Shown here: positions 26,444 to 35,461 of the stretch, piece after piece | Position numbering within the stretch: position 1 is the first letter of the stretch | Layout of the letters: each line of letters opens with the position of its first letter | NCBI RefSeq assembly: GCF_036231355.1 | Contig: NZ_CP109497.1 | Span: 62,001 to 126,000 of the forward strand | Direction: 5' to 3' | Source: Streptomyces sp. NBC_01431 | Lineage (GTDB): Bacteria > Actinomycetota > Actinomycetes > Streptomycetales > Streptomycetaceae | DNA length: 64,000 nt | Notes under the pieces: generated by a model | Told to the model about the DNA's origin: nothing | Databases searched by the model: none | The model's input: only the letters and a program-made list of their open reading frames with translations | Program-made: the position numbers and the translations under genes

Positions 26444-26463
26444 GATTCGTCCAGCGACGAATC
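26444..26463. promoter_or_regulatory. Inverted-repeat operator between regulator and MFS gene
   Basis: GATTCGT-n6-ACGAATC is a perfect 7-bp inverted repeat in the centre of the divergent promoter region; the DUF5937 regulator is the likely binder. Confidence 0.65.
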
Positions 26464-26502
26464 ATTGGTGAGTGGCGTGGGCGCACGGCGAGGCTGGGCG
26501 CC

Positions 26503-27834
26503 ATGACCCCAACCGCCGAGCCCGCGCAGGGCAACCACCGTGTCACCTACCGGGAGGTGCTGGCCGAGCCGCGATTCCGGCTGCTCTTCTTGACCCGTGC
26601 CATCTCGATCACTGCGGACGCGCTGCGGATCACCACGTTCTCGGTACTGGTCTTCGCGGCCACCAGCTCCGCGCTGCTGAGCGCAGTGGCCTTCGGCATC
26701 GGCTTCATCCCGCAGCTGTTCGGTTCGCTGTTGCTGGGCTCACTGGCCGACCGACTGCCGCCCCGCGCGCTCATTACCGGCGGCTACGCCTTGACGTGCG
26801 CCGCCGCCCTGCTGCTCGCCCTGGTGCGGATGCCGGTCGCGGCGAGCCTCTGTGTCGTGGCGCTGGTCGCCCTCGCCACACCGGTGTTCAGCGGCGCGTC
26901 GAGTCGGCTGGTCGCGCAGTGGCTGGAGGGCGACGCGTATGTGCTGGGCCGTTCACTGAACAACATGGCCTCCTCTGGCGCGCAACTGCTCGGTCTGGCG
27001 CTGGGAGGTGCGGCCGTCGCGGTACTCGGCCCACACCAGGCACTCGCGGTAAGCGCCGCCCTCTACCTCGGCTGCGCGCTCGCTGTCCGCCTGCGGCTAC
27101 CCCGGCTGCAACCGGAAGCGTTCGGCAGCGCATCCGGCGGCACTCGGGGCGATGGCAGCGCCGTCCGGGCAAGCCTGCACGGCGCCGGCCTGCTGCTGCG
27201 CGGACGCACGGTGCGACGACTGATGCTGGCCCAGTGGCTACCGTCCGCGTTCGTAGCAGGCGCGGAAGGTCTGATCGTCGCCTACGCGGGAGGGCGCCAC
27301 TTCGCGCCCGGCTGGTACGCGGTGCTGATGGGCTGTCTGCCGGTCGGCATGCTTGTCGGCGACCTGCTGGTGGGACGACTGCTACGGCCACCCACCCGGG
27401 AGCGACTGGTAGTCCCACTGATCGCGCTGATGGGACTGCCTCTTGTCGGCTTCGCCGCCGAGCCCGGAGTGGGTGTCTCGTCCTGTCTGCTGCTGCTCTG
27501 CGGCTTCGGATTCGCCTACGGTCTCGGTCTGCAACGGCCGTTCCTGGACGCCCTGCCGCCGGATGGCCAGGGCCAGGCCTTCGGTCTGCTCGGCTCCGGC
27601 AACATGACGCTGCAGGGCGTCGGTCCAGCCTGCTTCGGCTCGCTGGCCGCAGGCATCGGAACGGGCGGCGCAATCGCCCTGGCAGGCGCCGCTGCGGCGC
27701 TGACCGCCGGCTGGATTCTCACCTGGCACCCGCCCACTGAGCGCCTTTCATCCGGAGTCGTCACGGGTGAGAAGGGTGTGGACAGCTGTGACGGTCCTGC
27801 CGATGCGGGTGGTCGAGGAGCGTGCTCGCCGTAG
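26503..27834 (+). CDS. MFS transporter (MFS_3/enterobactin exporter-like)
   Basis: A 443-residue protein from ATG 26503 with about 11-12 membrane helices. It begins with YREVLAEPRFRLLFLTRAIS, and the GSLLLGSLADRLPPRALITG loop is motif A of the MFS_3 group. The final 20 residues are a non-conserved tail. Probably exports a small molecule in exchange for protons; substrate unknown. Its divergent regulator and the palindrome between them suggest substrate-induced expression. Confidence 0.88.
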   Translation: MTPTAEPAQGNHRVTYREVLAEPRFRLLFLTRAISITADALRITTFSVLVFAATSSALLSAVAFGIGFIPQLFGSLLLGSLADRLPPRALITGGYALTCAAALLLALVRMPVAASLCVVALVALATPVFSGASSRLVAQWLEGDAYVLGRSLNNMASSGAQLLGLALGGAAVAVLGPHQALAVSAALYLGCALAVRLRLPRLQPEAFGSASGGTRGDGSAVRASLHGAGLLLRGRTVRRLMLAQWLPSAFVAGAEGLIVAYAGGRHFAPGWYAVLMGCLPVGMLVGDLLVGRLLRPPTRERLVVPLIALMGLPLVGFAAEPGVGVSSCLLLLCGFGFAYGLGLQRPFLDALPPDGQGQAFGLLGSGNMTLQGVGPACFGSLAAGIGTGGAIALAGAAAALTAGWILTWHPPTERLSSGVVTGEKGVDSCDGPADAGGRGACSP

Positions 27835-28302
27835 CACCCGCCAGGACGTGAGGCGTACGAAGGCGCGTCCACCAGGCGTCCGGAGGGGGGCGTGGTCGCC
27901 CAGCCCCCGCCGTCGGCGCCGGCGATTTGGTGGACTTGTCGGGACACATGGCCACGCCGTCACTCGGCCCGCCCTCGCGGCGGCGGCAGCCCTCGCGGCA
28001 GGGCGCCCTCGTCGTTGCCGTAGCGCGGAGGGCTTCGTTGCCGGTGGTGAGGACGATGTCGTCACGGCCAACCCCGCTGAAGTATCCGGTGAGTTGGTGG
28101 CGCTTTCGCGGCTCCCGCGCAGGGAGCTGGTGACCATCTCGCGGCGGCGTAGAGGCCGGAGCCAAGCGTGTGGGTGAGTCCGTCGGCGGCTCACCGGACC
28201 GAAACCACCAGGTTGATCACCGGGCGCGGAATTCCTGGATGCGCCAGGAACTACACCCACCCCCCTTCTCATTCACTTGCCCCACCAGGTATCTTGCATC
28301 GC
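27835..28302. other. Gap with no convincing gene
   Basis: Open frames here have no ribosome sites or known motifs. The last 100 bp must hold the PadR promoter. Confidence 0.45.
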
Positions 28303-28677
28303 ATGGAACCAGGTGATTCGACCAAGCAGGCTCGGGCAGCCGCCCAGTTGCGCAAGGGCGTCCTGGAGTACTGCGTACTCGCCCTGATGCGGGACCGCCC
28401 CCGCTACGGCGTGGAACTCCTCCACGCCCTGGAGGACTCCGGCGCCCTGGCCACCAGCCAGGGCACGGTCTACCCCCTGCTCTCCCGGCTCCGCCGCGAC
28501 GACCTGGTCACCACCACCTGGCAGGAGTCCGCTTCGGGGCCGCCCCGTCGCTACTACGCGCTCACCGACAGCGGCCGGTCCGCACTCGACGAGTTCACCC
28601 GTCTCTGGCCCGGCTTCCGCGACGCCGTCGACGCCTTCCTGACCACCCCGCCCCCCTCGACCGGAGACCTCGCATGA
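28303..28677 (+). CDS. PadR-family regulator
   Basis: A 124-residue protein from ATG 28303 (an upstream in-frame start adds unrelated residues). The PadR winged helix is complete: LEYCVLALMRDRPRYGVELL, then GTVYPLLSRLRRDDLVTTTW and PPRRYYALTDSGRSAL. It overlaps the next gene by ATGA. PadR-HAAS pairs are common in Gram-positive bacteria; PadR represses the pair and often a membrane-stress response. Confidence 0.9.
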   Translation: MEPGDSTKQARAAAQLRKGVLEYCVLALMRDRPRYGVELLHALEDSGALATSQGTVYPLLSRLRRDDLVTTTWQESASGPPRRYYALTDSGRSALDEFTRLWPGFRDAVDAFLTTPPPSTGDLA

Positions 28678-29273
28678 AGACCTCTGCCGACCTTGCACTC
28701 GACTACCTCTCCGCCGTCGAGCGCGAGGCCTCCACACTCCCTGCCGACCGCCGCCAGGAACTCCTCGCCGACCTGGCCGAACACATCGAGGTGACGCGCG
28801 CCGAACGCCCCGACGCCCCGATCGGCAAGATCCTGGCCGAGTTGGGTGACCCTCGCACGATCGCCGCGACGGCACTGGCCGAGGCGGGCAACGCGGTTGC
28901 CGGGGCCCCGGCCCCCAGCGGTCTCGGCGCACCCGCCCGGCGCGGCAAGGTGCACCCTTTGGTCCCGCTCCTGATGCTCACCCTCCCCTTCCTCTTCGCG
29001 GCGGTCTTCCCCGACGTCCCCGGCGTGCGGTTGTGCAGCACCTTGTTCCGCGTCATCGGTGCGGTACTCCTCTGCACCTCAGTGCACTGGACCCCTGTCC
29101 AGAAGACCACCGGCGTTCTGCTCACCGCCGTCCTGCCGACCGTCGCGATCAGCATCTGGATGTGGTCCACCACCGCCCCGGCCGGTGACGCTCCGGCCCT
29201 CCTGGCCAACCTGGCGACGCTCGTCCTGCTGGCCGGTACGGCAACATGGCTCTGGCGGGCCCGCCGCGCCTGA
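28674..29273 (+). CDS. HAAS-domain membrane protein
   Basis: A 199-residue protein. The N-terminal about 65 residues form a HAAS domain (DYLSAVEREASTLPADRRQE, then ILAELGDPRTIAATAL), a soluble domain linked with PadR regulators. Four hydrophobic helices follow (about 97-113, 120-135, 144-163 and 171-190). Translation is coupled to PadR. It probably passes a membrane signal to PadR or is itself the main target; the mechanism is not known. Confidence 0.85.
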   Translation: MKTSADLALDYLSAVEREASTLPADRRQELLADLAEHIEVTRAERPDAPIGKILAELGDPRTIAATALAEAGNAVAGAPAPSGLGAPARRGKVHPLVPLLMLTLPFLFAAVFPDVPGVRLCSTLFRVIGAVLLCTSVHWTPVQKTTGVLLTAVLPTVAISIWMWSTTAPAGDAPALLANLATLVLLAGTATWLWRARRA

Positions 29274-29450
29274 GCGCGGCCGCCAACGTCCCCGTCCACC
29301 AAGGCGTTCCGGCCACCTCCGCCTCATCGCTGAATCCGAGTGGCGGCCCATCAAGGAGTCAGCGCCACCGTTCGCGTCCCTCCCGCATCGGCACCACCGT
29401 CCGGGCCGCCCGCACCCTCCTGGCCTGCACGCAGTCAGGACGGAACAGGT

Positions 29451-30959
29451 TCAGTGCTCGCAGAGGGAGAATTCTCGTTCATAGAGTTGCTCGTTGTGTT
29501 CGTCGACGAAGAACTTGCGTTCCTGCATGAGTTGTTCGCGGTAGTTCCTGGCCTGTTCAAGCGTCATGGTCGAGGTGTCGGACCATGGTTGTTGCGGTGG
29601 CACATCGGATGTCGAGACGATTTTTTCCGACGGATCGACCAGGAAGAAGGCGAGAATCTTGCGATATCCCGCGCGAGTGGGGTCCGAGAGGCGGAATGAG
29701 CCGACGCGGTGTTGCAGGATGTTCGGGAACGCCAGGCAGCGGCCCGCTGGGGTCGATGCCGATCCCAGCACCTGGTTCAATGCGTCTTCGTCCTCCAGGC
29801 CGTAGACCTCACGCAGGCCGTTGTCGTCGCTCTGTTCGTAATCCGGGTCGTTGAGTGCCGCCCGGAAACTCAGTCGGCTTTCGGTGACGTTCTCGCTGTC
29901 CCAGTAATAGATGCCGGTCGAGACGATCCGCTCGTTCATCATCCCCTCGACATGCCAGGAACCGCCGGGGTACTCGGGTTTGTCCGGGGTGAGATGAATG
30001 GTGGCGAGCTTGACGATGACCTGGAGACGGTGGCCCCGCAGGTCGACTCGGGCGGATTCGTCGGGCAACTCGGGCGCGGTGAAGGCCGGGGCGTCCGGGA
30101 TGGCCGGGCGGCGGTTTTCCCACCAGCCCTCATGGACCTCTTCCCAGACACGCAAGGCCTCGTCGTAGGCCCCATCATCACTGTAGTTGGACCTGTTCGG
30201 ATACTCCGGTACCGAGTCGTACCACCCGAAAGGATCGGCCTCGATCCGCGGGGGCCGCGGGTGGCGCAGATCGGTGAGTACGTTCTCCAGCAGCGGACGC
30301 AACCGCGCGAACAAGTCCGGCAGGACGGAGGTCAGTTCGCGATGATTCTCGGGGTGGACGTTGTTGACGTACGAACGGAAGGCGACATCGCCGTCGGCAC
30401 TGACGTCGACGTCCGTGGGCAGCCACTGGAATTTCTCCGAGAACTCATATCTGGAGTAGCGGTCCGTCGGGTTCTGCCAGGCTTCCCCGGGCGCCCCGCT
30501 CACCTCTCTCACCAGGCAGAACAGTGAGGGATGCACCAGATCCAGTACCTGGCCGTCGGATCCGGGATGCCAGTCCTGTTCGGCTTCGGGGACCTGCTCC
30601 AGAACCCGAACCGCCTCGCGCAGCCGGGATCTGAGCTCCTCGTCAATCAGTGTGTCCGACTGCCACACCCCGTCGACGGCAGACACCTCGATGCCGGTTC
30701 GTGCGTCGCGCAGCGAGGCGTAATGCAGGAGTTCGGCAAGCACGTAACGGACCTGCGCTTCGGTGAGGCCCTGGGCGACCGCTTCTTGCGTCCACCTATT
30801 GACGATGTCGGCGTCGTTCATCTTGTCGAACCACCCCGGCTTCGCCCTAATCAGCGCGCTGCACTGCATCATCTGAAGTTCTCGCAGCGTTCGGGGTGTC
30901 GCGAACGATATGGAACGGGAAACATGAAAGGGCAGTGGGAAAGCAGACAGGCCAGTCAA
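29451..30959 (-). CDS. DUF4246 protein, putative 2-oxoglutarate Fe(II) oxygenase
   Basis: A 502-residue protein matching the DUF4246 family, best known from fungi and found in some actinomycetes. The C-terminal half shows a jelly-roll-like pattern with GGSWHVEGMMNERIVSTGIY, giving His336-x-Glu338, and LAFPNILQHRVGSFRL, giving His417 and Arg418/Arg423. This His-x-Glu...His plus Arg arrangement suits the metal and 2-oxoglutarate ligands of a dioxygenase. The N-terminal half is helical. No partner gene lies nearby. Family membership is fairly sure; the enzyme assignment is inference. Confidence 0.75.
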   Translation of the reverse strand: MTGLSAFPLPFHVSRSISFATPRTLRELQMMQCSALIRAKPGWFDKMNDADIVNRWTQEAVAQGLTEAQVRYVLAELLHYASLRDARTGIEVSAVDGVWQSDTLIDEELRSRLREAVRVLEQVPEAEQDWHPGSDGQVLDLVHPSLFCLVREVSGAPGEAWQNPTDRYSRYEFSEKFQWLPTDVDVSADGDVAFRSYVNNVHPENHRELTSVLPDLFARLRPLLENVLTDLRHPRPPRIEADPFGWYDSVPEYPNRSNYSDDGAYDEALRVWEEVHEGWWENRRPAIPDAPAFTAPELPDESARVDLRGHRLQVIVKLATIHLTPDKPEYPGGSWHVEGMMNERIVSTGIYYWDSENVTESRLSFRAALNDPDYEQSDDNGLREVYGLEDEDALNQVLGSASTPAGRCLAFPNILQHRVGSFRLSDPTRAGYRKILAFFLVDPSEKIVSTSDVPPQQPWSDTSTMTLEQARNYREQLMQERKFFVDEHNEQLYEREFSLCEH

Positions 30960-31390
30960 TTCTCTTGGTCCTCCCGGTCGGTGTGCGGTGGCGGGAAGGA
31001 TACTTCAGCGCACTGACACCGCAGCCTTGGTCCCTGTCGTCGCTGGACCGGACGCCAGGGCGTCGACGTAGTGCTCTGGCTGTAGTGGGCGTGTCACACC
31101 GTCACAGACACTCAAAGCAGGGTGAGTCGGGTCCTGGACTCGGGTAGCCGGGGCCGTGGGTGGGCCGGTGCCCAACGGCTCCGCCTGGAGACCCGTATCG
31201 GTGGGGAGCTCGCGTTGAGCGGTGCGGCCCTCAGCACAGCGAGCTTGAGTGGGTCGCGGGACCGTGTAGTCGTGTAGCTCAGCCACTGACGGCCCCATCG
31301 CCTGATGGGACCGTCGGAAACCGACAGTTGGATCTGCATGTGGCTCGAGAGGAATAGTCAATAGCTGTGGATCGGTCGAGTGTCATCGGC
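30960..31390. other. Gap with no convincing gene
   Basis: Downstream of the small membrane protein pair and upstream of the DUF4246 gene. No recognisable coding frame. Confidence 0.45.
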
Positions 31391-31549
31391 TCAGTCAGGC
31401 CGCTTTTTCGCCCGTCCAGTTCTTCGCCAGATCATCGTCATTCCGAGCGCCAGGATGCCCAGCGCCACGACCACGATGACGACCTTGATCGCACGGTCCA
31501 GCAACAGGTGGTGAAGGAGTTCCGACGACTCCGCTTCGAGGCTGACCAT
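31391..31549 (-). CDS. Small membrane protein (52 aa), coupled
   Basis: ATG 31549 overlaps the stop of the upstream small gene as TGATG, so translation is coupled. The product has a short amphipathic start (VSLEAESSELLHHLLL), one helix (IKVVIVVVALGILALGMTMI) and a basic C-terminus (WRRTGRAKKRPD), which predicts an N-out/C-in single-pass protein. No family is recognised. The TetR gene across the palindromic operator probably controls both. Confidence 0.6.
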   Translation of the reverse strand: MVSLEAESSELLHHLLLDRAIKVVIVVVALGILALGMTMIWRRTGRAKKRPD

Positions 31550-31782
31550 CACCGGCCGTCCTGTCGCCGCGACCAGGACGCCCCGTTCTTCCGGCCCTCA
31601 AGCCGTCGGGCAGCGGCGCGCAGCCCGGCCCTCACCACTGGGTCCGCATGCCGACGGACCTCGTCGAGCCTGCCCCTGCGCTTGAGAGTCAGGGCGATGG
31701 CGAAGACCAGCAGCGCCAGCACCACGAGGCCGCCCACTATCAGGCCGAACCTGATGAGCATGAGATTGAGGTATGTCTCCAC
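31549..31782 (-). CDS. Small membrane protein (77 aa)
   Basis: GTG 31782 is chosen because GGAGG lies about 7 nt upstream; a longer reading to 31833 would run through the operator. The product has one strong helix (LIRFGLIVGGLVVLALLVFA) and a basic, Arg-rich tail of about 45 residues (KRRGRLDEVRRHADPVVRAG). Similar small proteins are found in Streptomyces. It is the first gene of a two-gene unit divergent from TetR. Confidence 0.7.
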   Translation of the reverse strand: METYLNLMLIRFGLIVGGLVVLALLVFAIALTLKRRGRLDEVRRHADPVVRAGLRAAARRLEGRKNGASWSRRQDGR

Positions 31783-31804
31783 GAAGAAGCCTCCACCCGT
31801 TCTG

Positions 31805-31843
31805 TCACGCCTGTGATACATCCGTTGTATCACAGGCGTGATA
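31805..31843. promoter_or_regulatory. Nested TetR operator pair
   Basis: Two 16-bp arms, TCACGCCTGTGATACA (31805-31820) and TGTATCACAGGCGTGA (31826-31841), form a perfect inverted repeat around a 5-bp centre. Each arm is itself nearly a palindrome: TATCAC-AGGC-GTGATA (31828-31843) is perfect, the left copy has one end mismatch. This would bind two TetR dimers symmetrically between the divergent genes. Confidence 0.85.
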
Positions 31844-31853
31844 GAACGGCTCC

Positions 31854-32498
31854 ATGCCTAAACACGTAGACCCGGTCGCTCGCCGTGGCCACGTCGTCGA
31901 CGCGTTGTTCCGAGTCGTCGTCCGCGAAGGTCTGCAACGCACCTCGCTTCGAGCCGTCGCCGACGAGGCCCAGCTCAACATCGGCTCCCTGCGCCACTAT
32001 TTCGCCAGTCAGCAGGACCTGATGCGGTTTGCGATGCAGTCGATGCTCGACCGGGTCGAAAGCCGACTGCTCGAACACGTCGAGCGGATCGGAGACCTGG
32101 GCAGCCGCCCCCGCCCCGAACAGCTCCAGCTCGCAGCCGGGCTCCTGGCCGAGCTTCTGCCGCTCGACGCACACCGCCGTGCCGAAGTCACCGTCTTCCT
32201 GGACTTCAACACCGCTGCCCGCACCAACCCGGCCTTCAACGACCTGTCGCGCCGGGCCGCCGAAGGCACGAGAAAGCTGATACGCCGCGTACTCACCCGG
32301 CTCGACGAGGCAGGCGCCTTGCGCCCCGGCCTCGACCTCGGCATCGAGGCCGAACGGCTGACGGCGCTTCTGGACGGACTCAGCCTCAGCGCCGTCCTGC
32401 ATCCCGAGATCCTGTCCCCACGGGCATGTACCGATGTGCTGCTCACGCATCTGGACGATCTGTCACTGCCCGTTGGGACTCCGGACTCGGCGCACTGA
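31854..32498 (+). CDS. TetR-family regulator
   Basis: A 214-residue protein. The helix-turn-helix covers VREGLQRTSLRAVADEAQLN and IGSLRHYFASQQDLM. The C-terminal domain contains DFNTAARTNPAFNDL and the final helices typical of the BetI/TetR_C_6 type. The start codon lies 10 bp from the end of the nested operator, so the protein almost certainly controls itself and the divergent small membrane proteins. Confidence 0.9.
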   Translation: MPKHVDPVARRGHVVDALFRVVVREGLQRTSLRAVADEAQLNIGSLRHYFASQQDLMRFAMQSMLDRVESRLLEHVERIGDLGSRPRPEQLQLAAGLLAELLPLDAHRRAEVTVFLDFNTAARTNPAFNDLSRRAAEGTRKLIRRVLTRLDEAGALRPGLDLGIEAERLTALLDGLSLSAVLHPEILSPRACTDVLLTHLDDLSLPVGTPDSAH

Positions 32499-32515
32499 CC
32501 GCAGCGCCCGGTGAA

Positions 32516-32820
32516 TCAGGCTGCGTGAGCCTCCGGGCGCACGACGAGGTGGCCACGTTCAAAGCGGGATCCGGCTCGGACGAGGGCGACGAGGTGGGGA
32601 GCGTTCACGGCCGCCAGCGGGTCTGGGCGGGCTGGTGATAGCCGTTGCGGACCACCAGGCGGCGCCCCCTCTCGTCTCGCTGGTCAGCCAACTCGGCTAC
32701 ATAGGCGTTGACTTCAGCCTTCAGAGCGGCGGCCAGCATCCGCCTCGCGCCTTCGCGGACGATGTCGTCGATCAGGGAGCCGGTCTCGGTCGTTCCATCA
32801 GCATTCACTACGCTCAGCAC
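32516..32820 (-). pseudogene. Internally deleted IS256-family transposase
   Basis: From GTG 32820 the minus strand reads LSVVNADGTTETGSLIDDIV, MLAAALKAEVNAYVAELADQ and RRLVVRNGYHQP, the exact N-terminus of an IS256-type transposase. Immediately after, in a shifted frame, comes NAPHLVALVRAGSRFERGHL to the stop at 32516, the exact C-terminus of such proteins. About 300 central residues, including all catalytic ones, are deleted. It is a deletion derivative and not active. Confidence 0.85.
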
Positions 32821-33164
32821 GGGCGTGCCTCCCAACCGACGGTGCAACGTCGGCCTACTCGATGACCAGAAGTCGATCACTCGGGAAGGTACGCTCTCCG
32901 CGTCCGACCCGAGGCTGATCCACCGGTCATGAGCATTGCTCACGGCTTGGTCTGCGTCGTCGCCGTCCTGCCGTTCGCCGCTCTGGGCCTCACGGACTTC
33001 GGGGGACCGGACGGACCGCGCCATGACGCCGTGGGGCTGCGGATCGTACGCCGTTCATGCCTCAGCCTGCGCGGACAGTGTCCGGACTGCGAGCGAGGCC
33101 ACTCCCGTCGGAGTACTGCCCGGCCCACCGTGCAGTACTAGGGAGAGTTCCGGCGATCATGAGC
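32821..33164. other. Gap between two transposase remnants
   Basis: One frame (32929-33141) has a hydrophobic start but no known family and sits in IS debris; it is not called as a gene. Confidence 0.4.
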
Positions 33165-33169
33165 AGAGC

Positions 33170-33310
33170 CAGATCATGAGGGGTGCGGTCCGCCCGCTGT
33201 CCGGGAGTGACGAGCATCGACAGCGGGCGGCAGCGCGCTCAGGCGGAGTCTGGTGGTGAAGCCGCCGCGTGAGCGGCCGAGCGCCTCACTTCCCGCACCA
33301 CCTCCTGCAC
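33170..33310 (-). pseudogene. IS5-family transposase internal scrap
   Basis: The minus strand reads SEALGRSRGGFTTRLRLSA, the G.SRGG.TTK.HL..D region of IS5/ISxx-group transposases, followed in another frame by RCRCSSLPDSGRTAP, the next expected stretch. Only about 45 residues remain. Inactive. Confidence 0.6.
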
Positions 33311-33452
33311 CACCTCCGCCAGGCGACTGCCTAGCTCCTGATCCATAGTCAGGAGCGGAGCCGTCGGACAAAGCCAGGGGCGAGCGTCGAAGATCGCTGG
33401 TTATAGTGCAGGCGCTCTGCCCCGATGACCCCGTCGCCCAGGAGGCCGTCCC

Positions 33453-34151
33453 ATGGAACCCGTCACGCTGATCACCGGTGGCTCGACCGGAATCGGCGCC
33501 GCCACCGCCCGCGCCCTGCTCAAGCAGGGCCACCGCGTGGCCGTCACCGGACGCGACGTGGGCAAGCTGGCCGCCTTCGCCACCACCGCGGGGGCGGGCG
33601 AGCGGCTGCTGACGATCACCGGCGACGCCGGCGAAGCAGATGACGTCGCCGCCGCCGTCCGTCATGTGCTCGACACCTGGGGCCAACTGGACAACGTCAT
33701 AGCCAACGCTGGATTCTCCCTGCCCGGCAACCTGGAGACCCACGCCCCTGAGGACATGCGCGCCATGGTCCTCACCAACGTCCTGGGTCCCGCCCTGCTG
33801 ATCCAGGAGACCCTGCCCCACCTGAGGACCTCCAAGGGCCGAATCGTGATCATCGGCTCGGTCGCCGGCGTCCGCCACACCCCCGGCAACCTCTACTCCG
33901 TCACCAAGTGGGCCGCCCACGCCCTCGCCGAGAACACCCGCCTCCTGGTCGGCCAGGACGGAGTCGGCGTCACCGTTGTCGCCCCCGGCATCGTGGACAC
34001 CCCCTTCTGGCACGCCCGCGGCGGCACCCCCGAGGCAGCCGCCACGATGACCGCCGAGCAGATCGCGGACACCATTGTCTTCGCCGTCAGCCAGCCCGCC
34101 GGCGTGGACATCAACCACATCACGGTGCGGCCGACGGGGCAGGTTGGCTGA
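33453..34151 (+). CDS. Short-chain dehydrogenase/reductase
   Basis: A 232-residue SDR with a GGAGG ribosome site before ATG 33453. TGGSTGIGAAT (8-18) binds the cofactor; NVIANAGFS has the NAG motif; the catalytic Ser and Tyr-x-x-x-Lys are in IIGSVAGVRHTPGNLYSVTK. Short length and VAPGIVDTPFW near the end fit YdfG/serine-dehydrogenase-like SDRs. The substrate is unknown. It converges with the epoxide hydrolase gene and follows IS debris. Confidence 0.88.
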   Translation: MEPVTLITGGSTGIGAATARALLKQGHRVAVTGRDVGKLAAFATTAGAGERLLTITGDAGEADDVAAAVRHVLDTWGQLDNVIANAGFSLPGNLETHAPEDMRAMVLTNVLGPALLIQETLPHLRTSKGRIVIIGSVAGVRHTPGNLYSVTKWAAHALAENTRLLVGQDGVGVTVVAPGIVDTPFWHARGGTPEAAATMTAEQIADTIVFAVSQPAGVDINHITVRPTGQVG

Positions 34152-34420
34152 GGTAGAGCTCCCAAGGGGCGTACGGGGAGGCGTCTTTGGCTCCGCCAGG
34201 CATGGTGTGACGCGGGCCGGGGGCACCTTCGGATCTGGGCCGCCACCCCGCGGCGTCCCCAAGCACCGTCACCGCCGTTGCCTTGAACATCTGGCTTTGG
34301 CCCTGAGGTCATCTCACAACGCAAGGGTTCACGGTGTCGGCTGCCGCGCCACGGGCCGGACGGGGCCGGACCGGACCGGGCGCACGGTCTGGCAGTAGTG
34401 GAGCGTGCGCAAGTTCCGTG

Positions 34421-35461
34421 TCAGCCGCCCAGGTTGACCGCACGGTGGATGTCGTCGACGTAGGCCTCGGGCTGTTCCCAGGCTGCGAAGTGGCCGCCGG
34501 CAGGATGTTCGACGTACTCGCGGATGTTCAGGAAGGCCTCGGCGTAGCTTCGCGGCTCGGGTTTGACGTCGTGCGGGAACACGGAAAGCACGGTTGGCGT
34601 GTCGATCCGGTCAGGGAGCACGACCGGTTCGACATAGGTCGTGAACGAAGTGCCTATCGTGCCGGTGGCCCAGTAGGCGGTGACCCAGGTGAGAAGTTCA
34701 TCCGGGGTGAAGGCCGACTCGTCGGACCAGGACTCCAGTTTCTCTACGATCCACGCCGCGAGGCCCGCGGGTGAGTCGCCGAGGGCGACGGCAAGGGTGT
34801 TCGGCCGCGTCGACTGCTCCGCGATGTATCCGCCCTCGGTCCGGAACCACTGCGCCGACCGGCCGAGGTATGCCGCCGCATCGGGGGCGAGCTTCGCGGG
34901 GTCCGCCGTGAGCGCACGCTGCGGGGCGATGTTCGTGAGGTGCAGGGCAGCCACCCGGCCGGGATGTTCGGCCGCGAGGAGTTCCGCGACCGTTCCACCC
35001 ACATCGCCTCCGGACAGCGTGTACCGCGAGTAGCCGAGCTCAGCCAGACCGTCCGCGACGATCCCCGCGATCCGGTTGGCCGACATACCGGAAGTGGTGA
35101 GCGGGGCCGCGAACGGGAAACCCGGCAGTGCGGGCACCACCACATGCATGTCAGCGAGCAACGGCAGAACACGCTCGAACCTCAATACCGAGTCCGGCCA
35201 GCCATGCAGCAGCACGACGACCGGGGCGCCGGGGTCCGCGGAGCGCTGGTGAATCACCCGCAGCTCGGTGCCGCCTGCCCCCACCGTCACCCAAGGAAAC
35301 TCGGCGATACGACGCTCGTGCACACCCCAGTCATACCCGTCGGCCCAGCGTTCGAGCAGCTGGTCGAGGTGGGTGGCGCCGATGCCGCGTCTTGTGTCGT
35401 CGCTCCACGGGGCCGCTACGCGCCGCGTCCGCCGGATTCGTCCTCGCAGGTCATCCATCAT
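34421..35461 (-). CDS. Epoxide hydrolase-like alpha/beta hydrolase
   Basis: About 346 residues from ATG 35461 (ATG 35458 is next to it). The N-terminal about 80 residues are an EHN domain (WSDDTRRGIGATHLDQLLER). The core has oxyanion motif HGWPDS, the nucleophile elbow SGGDVGG with Asp in the epoxide-hydrolase position, and the catalytic His in AGGHFAAWEQPE. It should open epoxides by hydrolysis in the cytoplasm. There is no Shine-Dalgarno sequence; the start codon abuts an operator, so the message may be leaderless and is probably repressed by the divergent TetR. Confidence 0.88.
   Translation of the reverse strand: MMDDLRGRIRRTRRVAAPWSDDTRRGIGATHLDQLLERWADGYDWGVHERRIAEFPWVTVGAGGTELRVIHQRSADPGAPVVVLLHGWPDSVLRFERVLPLLADMHVVVPALPGFPFAAPLTTSGMSANRIAGIVADGLAELGYSRYTLSGGDVGGTVAELLAAEHPGRVAALHLTNIAPQRALTADPAKLAPDAAAYLGRSAQWFRTEGGYIAEQSTRPNTLAVALGDSPAGLAAWIVEKLESWSDESAFTPDELLTWVTAYWATGTIGTSFTTYVEPVVLPDRIDTPTVLSVFPHDVKPEPRSYAEAFLNIREYVEHPAGGHFAAWEQPEAYVDDIHRAVNLGG

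Noticed and set aside
32929..33141. 70-codon frame with a hydrophobic start
   Set aside because: It lies between two transposase fragments, has no clear ribosome site and no family.
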